Positions 26,732 through 34,953 are shown, counted from the stretch's first letter. The stretch is DNA of 64,000 nucleotides from Rhodospirillales bacterium (GCA_020638175.1 JACKJA010000002.1:1798001-1862000), one strand, 5' to 3'. Numbers and translations are program-made. The notes: generated by a model not told the origin, from the sequence alone.

Positions 26732-27094
26732 ATGAGCGACGATAATGACATCTTTGAAGAGGGTCCGGACAGTTCGGATATAGAAGACGCCTTGGACGAT
26801 GACGGCGCCTTGGACGATGAAACGTTCATCCTCCCGTCTGAAAAGAAGGTCAGGACAACCAGCGTCACGACCCTTCTCCAGCGCGCCATGGTCCAGGTGC
26901 AGATGAATGAACCTGATATGTCTGAAGGCACAACGGCGCACACAGCCCATAGAGCCGTCATTATTCATCTGAGAGATCAATACGAAAACGCTGTCACCAC
27001 AGAAGATGCTGACAAAGCCATGGACCAGATAGTAGAAACCTTTTCCCGGTGGATTAGCAAAAGAAAAAAGTTCCCGGAATTCAACCAGTCATAA
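26732..27094 (+). CDS. Unknown acidic protein
   Basis: A 120-residue soluble protein. The first 40 residues are extremely acidic (DNDIFEEGPDSSDIEDALDD and onward) and probably disordered. The rest is amphipathic helix, including TSVTTLLQRAMVQVQMNEPDM and a final basic stretch WISKRKKFPEF. GCGGAAG precedes the ATG. No family is recognised. It is followed 28 bases later by another small gene on the same strand, so they may be co-transcribed. Confidence 0.7.
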   Translation: MSDDNDIFEEGPDSSDIEDALDDDGALDDETFILPSEKKVRTTSVTTLLQRAMVQVQMNEPDMSEGTTAHTAHRAVIIHLRDQYENAVTTEDADKAMDQIVETFSRWISKRKKFPEFNQS

Positions 27095-27122
27095 TCAACT
27101 AAAAAAACAAGAGGGTAAAAAC

Positions 27123-27458
27123 ATGACACTTGAAAGAAAACGACTGACACCGGAAGAAGCAGCAAAAAATGCTCTGAATGCAATCTGGTCAGTAGATGAC
27201 AGAGAAGCGCACCAGATATTGGAAGGCTGTCCGGAGGAAGAAATCAAGACCATTGTTATTGATACGGCATTGGAACATATAACCTGTCTGGCCGAACAAC
27301 TGGACGCAAAAGGAAACCAAGATACAGCAGATACATTGCGGGCCGCATTTATCATACGGGCGCTGGCTACCAAAGCTGAAATCTCGAAAGCTAGCGCAAG
27401 CTCTTCACCATCATCAGGCACAGATCGCCGTCAACAGGGCGTACTTCGCCTGGCATAA
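27123..27458 (+). CDS. Unknown small helical protein
   Basis: A 111-residue soluble protein, helical with an acidic middle (ILEGCPEEEIKTIVID) and a Ser-rich, basic tail. GAGGG is about 6 bases before the ATG. Its final 68 bases overlap the convergent acetyltransferase gene, so the tail may have been gained by read-through of a former stop. No family is recognised. Confidence 0.65.
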   Translation: MTLERKRLTPEEAAKNALNAIWSVDDREAHQILEGCPEEEIKTIVIDTALEHITCLAEQLDAKGNQDTADTLRAAFIIRALATKAEISKASASSSPSSGTDRRQQGVLRLA

Positions 27459-27894
27459 CCGTTTCCCGGTCATACGTGACGCCATAACCATCGGGAATAT
27501 AGCCCCGCTTGACGTAGAGCCGTTGCGCGGGGCCGTAATCTTTATACAGCCCGACGCTGATCCCGATCACCTCGCAACCTTTCTCGGTCGCCAGCGCTTC
27601 GCACACGTCAATAATCGCGCTGGCCACCCCGCACCGCCGGAAATCGGGCAGAACGTTTAAATCCTGAATCTCCGGGATGTGCAGCTTTTTATACAGCGCA
27701 TAGTGCGGCCGCCAGTTTAAAAACCCGTAGCCGACAGTGCGCCCGTCCAGTGCCGCAATAAACGTTTCGCGCTTGCCTTCCTCCTGCTCGCGCAGGCATC
27801 GCTCAAAATAACCGGTCTCGTTACGAGGTTTTATTGTCTCCAGAGCCGGAATATCAGCAGATAATGCTTTACGAACGTCTATGTTTTGGGGCAT
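27391..27894 (-). CDS. GNAT-family N-acetyltransferase
   Basis: A 167-residue acetyl-CoA-dependent acetyltransferase. The GNAT core is visible: an N-terminal KALSADIPALETI strand/helix, central strand IQDLNVLPDFRRCGVASAII with the acetyl-CoA loop (RRCGVA in place of the usual R/Q-x-x-G-x-G/A), and YVKRGYIPDGYGV at the C-terminal end. Substrate unknown. It is a single gene, transcribed away from the repeat-bearing glyS leader, and overlaps the end of the gene at 27123. Confidence 0.88.
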   Translation of the reverse strand: MPQNIDVRKALSADIPALETIKPRNETGYFERCLREQEEGKRETFIAALDGRTVGYGFLNWRPHYALYKKLHIPEIQDLNVLPDFRRCGVASAIIDVCEALATEKGCEVIGISVGLYKDYGPAQRLYVKRGYIPDGYGVTYDRETVMPGEVRPVDGDLCLMMVKSLR

Positions 27895-27917
27895 TTTGAA
27901 ATCTCATTGCTTTTTAT

Positions 27918-27991
27918 TGTCATCCTGAGCCATTAGGCGAAGGATCTCTGGCCGCAAAGTAAAAAGATTCTTCGCTGTGCTCAGAATGACA
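27918..27991. repeat. Palindromic repeat (family A) upstream of glyS
   Basis: Ends TGTCATCCTGAG and CTCAGAATGACA are inverted with one mismatch. The interior carries GGCGAAGGATC and GATTCTTCGC, which also pair. It is closely related to the copies at 30721 and 11755. It occupies most of the gap between the acetyltransferase and glyS starts. Confidence 0.85.
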
Positions 27992-28020
27992 TGAATAAAA
28001 ACATTAAGGAATAGAGGACA

Positions 28021-29583
28021 ATGACCCAACCACAATTAGCGGACAACCAAATGACCGATACCAGCTTTGATATGAAAGACCTCGTCGCCCTGTGCAAACG
28101 GCGCGGTTTTGTCTTCCCGGCCTCCGACATTTACGGCGGGATTAACGGATTCTGGGATTACGGTCCACTGGGCGTGGAACTGAAAAACAACATCCGCGAT
28201 TTGTGGTGGAAGGCAATGGTTGTCACCCCGCCAATCGGCCCGGACGGGCAGCCGTTGCAAATCGTCGGCCTCGACAGCTCGATTATCCAAAACCCGAAAA
28301 CTTGGGTCGCCAGCGGCCATGTCGGCGGTTTCAGCGATCCCATGGTGGATTGCAAGGAAACCAAACTGCGCTACCGGGCGGATCAGTTGATTGTCCTCAT
28401 GGGACAAGATAAAGTTCATCACGACATCCTCGGGATCGTTTTTCACGAAGACACGCCTGACGAAGACATAAAAAAACGTCTAAAAAAACTCAAAATGCCA
28501 GCTGACCCGTTTGAATATGAACGTGGTTCGTTTGAAGACCCGCGCATTTTGACCAACCTAGACAAAGTAATCGGCCCAGATGCTTCCGAACCTGGAACCT
28601 TAACCGAACCACGCGCTTTCAACCTGATGTTCGAAACCTATGTCGGCGCGACGCAGAGCGAAGACAGCAAAGCGTACCTGCGTCCGGAAACGGCACAGGG
28701 GATTTTCCTGAATTATAAAAACGTCCTCGACAGCTCCCGCGTGCGCGTCCCGTTCGGGATCGCGCAAATCGGCAAAAGCTTCCGTAACGAAGTCACGCCG
28801 CGGAACTTCATTTTCCGCTCCCGTGAATTCGAACAAATGGAAATCGAATGGTTCTGTCCGCCGGAAGAAGCCAAAAAATGGCGCGAATTCTGGATGGAGG
28901 AACGCCAGCGCTGGTGGCGCTCCATTGGCCTTAAAGATACATCCCTGACCTTGCGCGAACATGAAAAGGATGAACTGTCCCACTACGCCAAGGCGGGTGA
29001 GGGCACCGTAGACATTGAATTCCGCTATCCGTTCACCGCGCCGGGTTATGGGGAACTGGAGGGCATTGCCCACCGCTGCGACTTCGACCTGACCGCGCAC
29101 GGCCAGGCATCGGGCGTAAACATGGAATATATCGACCCGAACGACAACACCAAACGCTACATCCCGCACGTCATCGAACCGGCGGCAGGCCTGACCCGCG
29201 GCGCGCTGGCCGTTTTGTGCGACGCCTACACCGTCGATCCGAACCGGCCATCCGGCGTTTACCTGAACTTCCATCCGTCCGTGGCCCCAAAAAAAGCGGC
29301 GATCCTGCCGCTGACCGCAAAAGAGGACCACGTGCCACTGGCCACCAAGCTCTACATGGACCTGCGCGAACACTACAACGTCGATCTCGACATCAAACAA
29401 AACATCGGCAAGCGCTATGCCCGTCAGGATGAAATCGGCACGCCGTTCTGCTTCACCGTCGATAACGACAGCGCCGCCGACAATTCCGTCACCGTGCGCC
29501 ACCGCAACACGATGAAGCAGGAACGCATCGGCATGGATCACGTCGCCTCCTACATGGCCGCCGAAATGAAAAAAATGGGGTAA
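28021..29583 (+). CDS. glyS: Glycyl-tRNA synthetase, single-chain (dimeric class II) type
   Basis: Charges tRNA-Gly with glycine. The 520 residues form one chain with the class II core and C-terminal anticodon-binding domain. The start region shows CKRRGFVFPASDIYGG and FWDYGPLGVELKNNI. Motif 2 is FRNEVTPRNFIFRSREFEQME, read in two parts (FRNEVTPRNF, FRSREFEQME), and the motif 3 region is EPAAGLTRGALAVL. It is not the alpha2-beta2 GlyQ/GlyS pair usual in proteobacteria. AGAGGA precedes the ATG at 28021; ATG 28051 is an alternative start. Confidence 0.95.
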   Translation: MTQPQLADNQMTDTSFDMKDLVALCKRRGFVFPASDIYGGINGFWDYGPLGVELKNNIRDLWWKAMVVTPPIGPDGQPLQIVGLDSSIIQNPKTWVASGHVGGFSDPMVDCKETKLRYRADQLIVLMGQDKVHHDILGIVFHEDTPDEDIKKRLKKLKMPADPFEYERGSFEDPRILTNLDKVIGPDASEPGTLTEPRAFNLMFETYVGATQSEDSKAYLRPETAQGIFLNYKNVLDSSRVRVPFGIAQIGKSFRNEVTPRNFIFRSREFEQMEIEWFCPPEEAKKWREFWMEERQRWWRSIGLKDTSLTLREHEKDELSHYAKAGEGTVDIEFRYPFTAPGYGELEGIAHRCDFDLTAHGQASGVNMEYIDPNDNTKRYIPHVIEPAAGLTRGALAVLCDAYTVDPNRPSGVYLNFHPSVAPKKAAILPLTAKEDHVPLATKLYMDLREHYNVDLDIKQNIGKRYARQDEIGTPFCFTVDNDSAADNSVTVRHRNTMKQERIGMDHVASYMAAEMKKMG

Positions 29584-29597
29584 CATGACAATAGAAT

Positions 29598-29686
29598 GTC
29601 ATTGCGAGCGACCAACGGGAGCGCGGCAATCCAGAACTTTCTTGTAGCACTGGATTGCCACGTCGGCTCCGCCTCCTCGCAATGAC
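29598..29686. repeat. Palindromic repeat (family B) after glyS
   Basis: Ends GTCATTGCGAG and CTCGCAATGAC are perfect inverted repeats. The interior pairs GGCAATCCAG with CTGGATTGCC. The end sequence differs from family A. It fills the gap between glyS and the ArsC-like gene and may act as a stem-loop in the glyS transcript. Confidence 0.85.
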
Positions 29687-29702
29687 GAAAGAGAGACAAA
29701 CC

Positions 29703-30053
29703 ATGAGCAAGGTTGAAATTTACGGCATCAAAAACTGCAACACGATGAAAAAGGCTTTCGACTGGCTCGAAGGGCACGGCGTTGCCTACGACTTCTATGA
29801 CTATAAAAAGGAAGGCGCGAAGGAAGAGCTTTTACAAAAAGCCTTTGCCGCCCACGGCTGGGAAAAAGTCATCAATCGCGCCGGCATGACGTGGCGCAAG
29901 CTGCCCGATGACGTCAAAGCCAAAATGGATGAAACCGGCGCCATGGCCATAGCTCTTGAAAAACCCGGCATCATCAAACGCCCGATGACGGTCGTCGGCA
30001 ACGACATTCATCTGGGCTTCAGCGAAAAAGCCTTTCAGGAAATTTTTGGCTGA
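29703..30053 (+). CDS. ArsC/Spx-family protein (YffB-like)
   Basis: A 116-residue thioredoxin-fold protein of the ArsC/Spx/YffB group, begins KVEIYGIKNCNTMKKAFDWL with one Cys (Cys11) at the N-terminal active-site position. It then has the family pattern FYDYKKEGA and a C-terminal IKRPMTVVGNDIHLGFSEKAF. Relatives are glutathione-dependent reductases or uncharacterised; arsenate specificity is not implied. The ATG at 29703 gives the canonical N-terminus. It follows glyS and the palindromic repeat. Confidence 0.88.
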   Translation: MSKVEIYGIKNCNTMKKAFDWLEGHGVAYDFYDYKKEGAKEELLQKAFAAHGWEKVINRAGMTWRKLPDDVKAKMDETGAMAIALEKPGIIKRPMTVVGNDIHLGFSEKAFQEIFG

Positions 30054-30120
30054 ACCTCTGGAAATTTGCAGCCTTTGTCATAGTTTGATATTTTGTTCCT
30101 TTAACAAAAGAACAAAAACA

Positions 30121-30435
30121 ATGACAGGCGAGCATGGCAAAGCAATAGCAATCAGCATCGGAGTCGATGATGTCTCATCGGGCGGCGGTGGCGGTCGCCC
30201 GCCGCAAGCGCACTCCGATCTCGTCACAGCCTTTATCACGTCCGCTCGCAACAAGCTGCGCACACATTTTAACAACCTGACGGAAAAAGGGGCACAGAAC
30301 CCGTCGACATCTTTGAAATCGGCCATCACCCGCACAGGCAACTGGCTGGATTCCATGAGCAGTAACGGTAAAAAACACCTGCTCTACGCCGCCGCCGTTC
30401 ATCTGGGCGTTCATAAAATGGCTCTAAATCCCTGA
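30121..30435 (+). CDS. Unknown small protein
   Basis: A 104-residue soluble protein. A Gly-rich loop SSGGGGGRPPQ lies near residue 20, followed by helices (LVTAFITSARNKLRTHFNNL). The ribosome-binding site is weak. Its last 12 bases overlap the convergent methyltransferase. No family is recognised, and an alternative upstream start at 30046 would overlap the ArsC-like gene. Confidence 0.55.
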   Translation: MTGEHGKAIAISIGVDDVSSGGGGGRPPQAHSDLVTAFITSARNKLRTHFNNLTEKGAQNPSTSLKSAITRTGNWLDSMSSNGKKHLLYAAAVHLGVHKMALNP

Positions 30436-31218
30436 ACCATCGCGCAAAACCGAATCCGCTGCCGCAGTATAGTCCCCGTTACCTTCATGCAAAACCAGCC
30501 CCGGATGCAAAGCCGCCGGGGATTTCCGGTCCTTGATTGCCCGGATAATCACGCGCTTGGCGGCTTGCCCGGCCCGCGGCCACAGGGGAATGATTTCCAC
30601 CGCGCCAAACCGCCGTCCCAGCCCTTGGATAATCTTGTCGGTCATATCCGCCCGGTGAATCATCGTCAACGATCCTCCCGATTTCAGATTATGAAACCCG
30701 GCATCCAGCCAGTCTTTCAATGTCATCCTGAGCGTTAGCGAAGGATCTTGGGCCGCCGCTTCAGATTCTTCGCAGTGCTCAGAATGACAAATATCCACAT
30801 GCCCGTTGGCCAAGGCGCGTCCCTCATGCGGCGACGGCGTATGGTGCCCGGCCTCCATAAACGGCGGGTTACAGATCACATGATCGAACCGCCGATCCGG
30901 CTTAAAATCCCGGATATCGGCACAGACAAACTCTGCCAGCACCTGCGCCCCGTTCAATTCAATGTTCCTCTGCGCCAGCGCCACATAATCCGCCTGCACA
31001 TCGACACCGGTCACATGCGCCCCAGATAGGCGCTGCAGTACGCAAAACGCCGCCCCGCCGACACCGCAACCCATATCCAAAACACTTTGCCCGTCCTGAA
31101 CCGGGCACGCCGCGGCCAGCATCACGCTGTCCAGCGACGTACGAAACCCCTGCGCCGGCTGCAACAACCGCACTTTCTTGTCGAGAACATGAATTTCAAC
31201 GGGCGATTCTATTGTCAT
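30424..31218 (-). CDS. trmN6: tRNA1(Val) m6A37 methyltransferase-like, with in-frame repeat insert
   Basis: A 264-residue Rossmann-fold N6-adenine methyltransferase of the YfiC/TrmN6 group, which methylates A37 of tRNA1-Val in known members. SAM-binding motif I is VLDMGCGVGGAAFCVL and the catalytic motif IV is ICNPPFME. Directly downstream (about residues 144-166) a 69-base palindromic element is read as CHSEHCEESEAAAQDPSL and onward, exactly 23 codons, between GHVDI and LKDWLDAGF. Comparable proteins lack this loop. The start at 31218 is 70 bases from the divergent PQ-loop gene. tRNA specificity is by family only. Confidence 0.88.
   Translation of the reverse strand: MTIESPVEIHVLDKKVRLLQPAQGFRTSLDSVMLAAACPVQDGQSVLDMGCGVGGAAFCVLQRLSGAHVTGVDVQADYVALAQRNIELNGAQVLAEFVCADIRDFKPDRRFDHVICNPPFMEAGHHTPSPHEGRALANGHVDICHSEHCEESEAAAQDPSLTLRMTLKDWLDAGFHNLKSGGSLTMIHRADMTDKIIQGLGRRFGAVEIIPLWPRAGQAAKRVIIRAIKDRKSPAALHPGLVLHEGNGDYTAAADSVLRDGSGI
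30721..30789. repeat. Palindromic repeat (family A) inside trmN6
   Basis: Ends TGTCATCCTGAGC and GCTCAGAATGACA are inverted with one mismatch. It contains GCGAAGGATC and GATTCTTCGC as an inner pair. At 69 bases it adds 23 codons to the methyltransferase without a stop. It is read in the same phase as the htpG copy. Confidence 0.88.
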
Positions 31219-31288
31219 AAATTAAGATTTTCTTATGATTTACAGCTTAGCATAAAAACACGAAAAGTGTTTTAGAGGAAGAAAAGCC

Positions 31289-31633
31289 ATGTGGGAACAG
31301 CTATTTGTTTTTTTGTATCCGGTCGTCGCGATCATAACAATAATCGCGTACGTGCCACAGATCAAAACCCTGATAACGGCGACCTCAATACCAAACAACA
31401 TTTCGCTTTCATCGTGGCTCATGTGGTGCTGTAGCAACTTTTTGGCTTTTGGTTACGCCATGACTCACGTGCAAGATATGCTTTTGGCTCTTGTCACAGG
31501 AATGAATCTATTGATGGTTATTACGACAACAGCCCTGATCGCTTACAACCGCTATATTCGCTTCGCGGAGAAACCTTTCCTGACAGGAGGAATGCAACTG
31601 CAGCCCCAGCCTGTAAAAATCCGCAAACAATAA
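31289..31633 (+). CDS. PQ-loop / SemiSWEET-like membrane protein
   Basis: A 114-residue protein with three membrane segments and the PQ-loop motif IAYVPQIKTL in the first, matching the three-helix SemiSWEET fold, a dimeric sugar or small-solute transporter in known cases. The segment SLSSWLMWCCSNFLAFGYA is the typical second helix. The tail (after residue 92) is hydrophilic with QPQPVK. GAGGAAG precedes the start. It is divergent from the methyltransferase gene. Substrate unknown. Confidence 0.8.
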   Translation: MWEQLFVFLYPVVAIITIIAYVPQIKTLITATSIPNNISLSSWLMWCCSNFLAFGYAMTHVQDMLLALVTGMNLLMVITTTALIAYNRYIRFAEKPFLTGGMQLQPQPVKIRKQ

Positions 31634-31712
31634 AACTGCAGACTGGACAACACAGTCTTACATTGCTACACAACCTCTACATAACTAGATATGACAATAG
31701 AGGATGTAAGTC

Positions 31713-32165
31713 ATGCCATCTTTCCTTTTCGCAGAAAATGCACTTCCAAAAATACAAGAAATCGATTTTGAAACCTTTTTAGGCCAGCACGAAGATACTC
31801 TGGTAACTTACGCCGCCGCCCTGAGCCAACTGTCCGATCTGTCGCACTGCGACGGCAATCATCCGCTCAAAACAGGTAGTAATAACCTCGCCTACGTGAT
31901 GAAATACGACATGCAGATTGAGAATACATATGACAAAATCGAACAGAAAAAAAATATACTGGCCGGCGCCTGGGAAAACGGATTAAAAGCCATCATCGCC
32001 GCAAACAGAACATCGATGAAAAGAGCGCTGGAAAACGTAACGGATGACCCCGTAAAACTGGCAGAACAGCTAAGCGGTTTTCTGGATCATGCCGATAAAA
32101 TAATTTCCAGAACAAATGTTGCAGAAACCAGCCACGCCGTGGCAAGACTAAATGCCGGATTTTAA
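31713..32165 (+). CDS. Unknown helical protein
   Basis: A 150-residue soluble protein predicted all-helical, acidic in its N-terminal half with LGQHEDTLVTYAAALSQLSD, then a long amphipathic helix over residues 70-100. AGAGGATG precedes the ATG by about 6 bases. No signal peptide, membrane segment or recognised family. It lies between the PQ-loop gene and the prenyl synthase on the same strand; the 54-base spacing does not show whether they are co-transcribed. Confidence 0.7.
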   Translation: MPSFLFAENALPKIQEIDFETFLGQHEDTLVTYAAALSQLSDLSHCDGNHPLKTGSNNLAYVMKYDMQIENTYDKIEQKKNILAGAWENGLKAIIAANRTSMKRALENVTDDPVKLAEQLSGFLDHADKIISRTNVAETSHAVARLNAGF

Positions 32166-32219
32166 TCCGTCAGGCGCGCCAATTCCGCTTGCTCTTGGTC
32201 ACGGGCTGGGGTATGCGTT

Positions 32220-33239
32220 ATGGCTATGCAAACAGCGACAAAAACCATGACGGACACTGCGATCAACCCGCTTGATCATCTCTCGGCTTTGCTCAGCGAT
32301 GACATGAAACAGGTCAACGCCCTGATTATCGAGCATATGCAATCCGACGTGCCGATGATCCCGCAGCTTGCCGGCTATCTGATCGCGGCGGGCGGCAAAC
32401 GGATACGCCCGCTTTTGACACTGGCCTGTACCCGGCTCTACGGCGATCAGAGCAATCGCCCCTATGCTCTTGCCGCCGCTGTCGAGTTTATTCACACCGC
32501 CACCTTGCTTCATGATGACGTTGTCGATGAAAGCGAAGAGCGCCGCGGTCAAAAAGCCACCAACCTTGTATTTGGCAATCAGGCCACCGTTCTGGTCGGC
32601 GATTTCCTGTTTTCCCGTGCGTTCCAGCTTATGGTCGCGGACGGCTCTTTGGACGTGCTACGGATTCTCTCCGATGCTTCAGCGATTATCGCACAAGGCG
32701 AAGTCATGCAGCTCACCACAGCCAATAATCTGGATTGCACCATGGGCGAATATGAACAGGTAATCGGCGCCAAAACCGCCGCCCTGTTCGCCGCAGCCTG
32801 CGAAATCGGACCAGTCATCGCTGGCGCGGATAAAACCGCCGCCAGCGCTCTGTGCGAATTTGGCATGAATCTGGGGCTGGCCTTTCAGGTCGTCGACGAT
32901 GTTCTGGATTACAGCGCCGCACAGGAAAAGCTGGGGAAAACCGTTGGCGATGATTTCCGCGAGGGCAAAATGACCGCACCGGTCTTGCTGGCTCTGGAAA
33001 AAGCGACGGACGAAGAACGCGCCTTCTGGCAACGGACGATGGGCGATCGCGATCAAAACGACGGCGATCTGGCCCGTGCCCAGGAAATCCTGTCAAAATA
33101 TGACACCATCAATCGCAGTATCAATCTGGCGCGCGACTATGCGGCCAAAGCACGGCTAGCACTGGCCGAGGCGCCGGACGGACAGCTCCGCTCCCTCCTC
33201 GATGATCTCGTAACCTTCACAGTCGAACGTAATTTTTAG
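32220..33239 (+). CDS. ispB: Polyprenyl diphosphate synthase (octaprenyl-type)
   Basis: A trans-isoprenyl diphosphate synthase of 339 residues that builds the long side chain of ubiquinone from isopentenyl diphosphate. The first aspartate-rich motif is LLHDDVVDESEERRG and the second VVDDVLDY. GGKRIRPLLTL, the substrate-binding GGKR motif, is also present. The position of small residues before the first motif, which sets chain length, cannot be judged by eye. GGGG is 8 bases before the ATG. An octaprenyl or longer product is inferred from family only. Confidence 0.92.
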   Translation: MAMQTATKTMTDTAINPLDHLSALLSDDMKQVNALIIEHMQSDVPMIPQLAGYLIAAGGKRIRPLLTLACTRLYGDQSNRPYALAAAVEFIHTATLLHDDVVDESEERRGQKATNLVFGNQATVLVGDFLFSRAFQLMVADGSLDVLRILSDASAIIAQGEVMQLTTANNLDCTMGEYEQVIGAKTAALFAAACEIGPVIAGADKTAASALCEFGMNLGLAFQVVDDVLDYSAAQEKLGKTVGDDFREGKMTAPVLLALEKATDEERAFWQRTMGDRDQNDGDLARAQEILSKYDTINRSINLARDYAAKARLALAEAPDGQLRSLLDDLVTFTVERNF

Positions 33240-33244
33240 ACAAA

Positions 33245-33496
33245 TTACCTGATCATCACTTTCATACCCTGAGCATTGATTTTTGCATGGTATATACCAG
33301 CGCCCTCCAGAAGCTCCGCCACCTTGGCCACAGGTGGTTTCCCGTTGCTATCGGCGTGCTGTTCATGAAAAGAAATCTGCAATTCGCTCATTCCCCGACC
33401 TAATCCCGCCTTACGAACATCAAAACCGTCATTAGAAAACGCGGCATTCAATCCTTTATTGACCAAACCACTTTCTGTATCCGTTAATCCCGCCAT
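33245..33496 (-). CDS. Unknown small protein
   Basis: An 83-residue soluble protein with LEGAGIYHAKINAQGMKVMIR at its end (read as two parts: LEGAGIYHAK, INAQGMKVMIR). GGAGG is 8 bases before the ATG, a strong ribosome-binding site, so it is a real gene. It converges on ispB with five bases between the stops and faces away from the ammonium transporter. Family unknown. Confidence 0.7.
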   Translation of the reverse strand: MAGLTDTESGLVNKGLNAAFSNDGFDVRKAGLGRGMSELQISFHEQHADSNGKPPVAKVAELLEGAGIYHAKINAQGMKVMIR

Positions 33497-33636
33497 TTTT
33501 TATACCTCCGTAAATAAAGAAGATTATTCTCCTTAAACACAAAGATTGCGCCGATCTCTTGGGATTCTCAATAAAAAACGTTCCATAATCCGGAAAATTT
33601 TATCTTGACTCATTTTTGATATACCTTTAGTGCATA

Positions 33637-33663
33637 TTAGATATGTTTTAAACGCATATCTAA
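33637..33663. promoter_or_regulatory. Inverted repeat in the amtB leader
   Basis: TTAGATATG (33637-33645), nine bases, then CATATCTAA (33655-33663). It is followed by GGGGG and the ATG of the ammonium transporter at 33678. It may be an operator or a leader hairpin. No nitrogen-regulator or sigma-54 consensus is visible around it. Confidence 0.45.
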
Positions 33664-33677
33664 AAACGGGGGTTCAC

Positions 33678-34898
33678 ATGACAGAAACCGATTTTGTGAT
33701 TAATACATTTTTCCTTCTTTTCTGCGGAGCGCTGGTCATGATTATGGCCGCCGGCTTTGCAATGCTGGAGGCCGGCATGGTCCGCAGCAAATCGGTTGGC
33801 GTAATTCTGATGAAAAACATCAGCCTCTACGCCCTGGCCGGATTAATGTTCTATATCGTCGGTTACAATCTGATGTACGACGGCGTTGACGGCGGATTTT
33901 TCGGAAAAATAGGATTGTTCCACCCCGATGATTCGGCGGCGCTGGCCGGCGATTTTTCCGCCGGGCATTCGGCAGCGGCCGACTGGTTCTTCCAAATGGT
34001 TTTTGTTGCCACCGCCGCCTCGATTGTATCGGGCGCACTGGCGGAACGAATTAAACTTCTGCCCTTCATGATTTTTTGCGCCATCCTGACCGCAATCATC
34101 TACCCGGTTAGCGGTAGCTGGGTCTGGGGCGGCGGCTGGTTGTCTGAACTCGGATTCAAGGATTTTGCCGGATCGACGCTGGTCCACAGTGTCGGCGGCT
34201 GGGCGGCCCTGACCGGCGCCATTCTTCTGGGGGCACGCCGTGGCCGTTTCGACCAGAAAGGCAAGCCGCGCCACCTGTATGGTTCATCCATGCCACTGGT
34301 AACACTCGGCACCTTTATCCTTTGGTTTGGCTGGTTTGGGTTCAATGGCGGCTCGCAACTCGCGATCAACAGCGCCGAAGACGCCATCGCCGTTGCCAAG
34401 ATATTCGCCAACACCAACACCGCCGCCGCCGCAGGCGTGGTCACGGCGCTTATTCTCAGTCAAATGCTGGACCACAAAATCGACCTGCCGTTAATCCTGA
34501 ACGGCGCGCTGGCCGGACTGGTGGCCATCACAGCAGAGCCATTGATGCCCTCTCTCGGGATGGCCGCCCTGATCGGAATTGTCGGCTGCCTCGTGATGTA
34601 CGGCGCATCCAAGGCGCTCGACATGCTTCAAATTGACGATGTCGTCGGCGCCGTTCCGGTCCACCTGGCAGCGGGTATATGGGGCACACTGGCCGTCGCC
34701 ATCAGTAATCCGGACGCCTCTTTCGCCGTACAACTGGCCGGCATTGCGGCTATCGGCCTGTTCGTTGGCACCGCCAGCCTTCTGGTTTGGCTGCTGATGA
34801 AAGCCACTATCGGCATCCGTCTGCACTGGTCGAAAGAAGATCTGGGCGGCGACCTGTCCGAAATGGGGGTTCCCGCTTACAATCTCGGTGCAGCCTGA
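33678..34898 (+). CDS. amt: Ammonium transporter (Amt family)
   Basis: A 406-residue, about eleven-span inner-membrane channel for ammonium. It begins in a membrane helix (FVINTFFLLFCGALVMIMAAG) and has the family features MLEAGMVRSK, WVWGGGWLS, LVHSVGGWAAL with the pore His of the first twin-His position, and a second His in VPVHLAAGIWG. The ATG at 33678 is preferred to a GTG at 33630 that would prepend an unlikely N-terminus; GGGGG lies just upstream. There is no adjacent glnK. It ends before a strong terminator. Confidence 0.93.
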   Translation: MTETDFVINTFFLLFCGALVMIMAAGFAMLEAGMVRSKSVGVILMKNISLYALAGLMFYIVGYNLMYDGVDGGFFGKIGLFHPDDSAALAGDFSAGHSAAADWFFQMVFVATAASIVSGALAERIKLLPFMIFCAILTAIIYPVSGSWVWGGGWLSELGFKDFAGSTLVHSVGGWAALTGAILLGARRGRFDQKGKPRHLYGSSMPLVTLGTFILWFGWFGFNGGSQLAINSAEDAIAVAKIFANTNTAAAAGVVTALILSQMLDHKIDLPLILNGALAGLVAITAEPLMPSLGMAALIGIVGCLVMYGASKALDMLQIDDVVGAVPVHLAAGIWGTLAVAISNPDASFAVQLAGIAAIGLFVGTASLLVWLLMKATIGIRLHWSKEDLGGDLSEMGVPAYNLGAA

Positions 34899-34953
34899 CA
34901 ACAAGTTTCTGTCTCAACTTTGGATTTTGTTTTTACCCTTCAAAAGCAATCCT

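Noticed and set aside
33500..33636. Sigma-54 promoter before the ammonium transporter
   Set aside because: No GG-N10-GC element was found at a suitable place.
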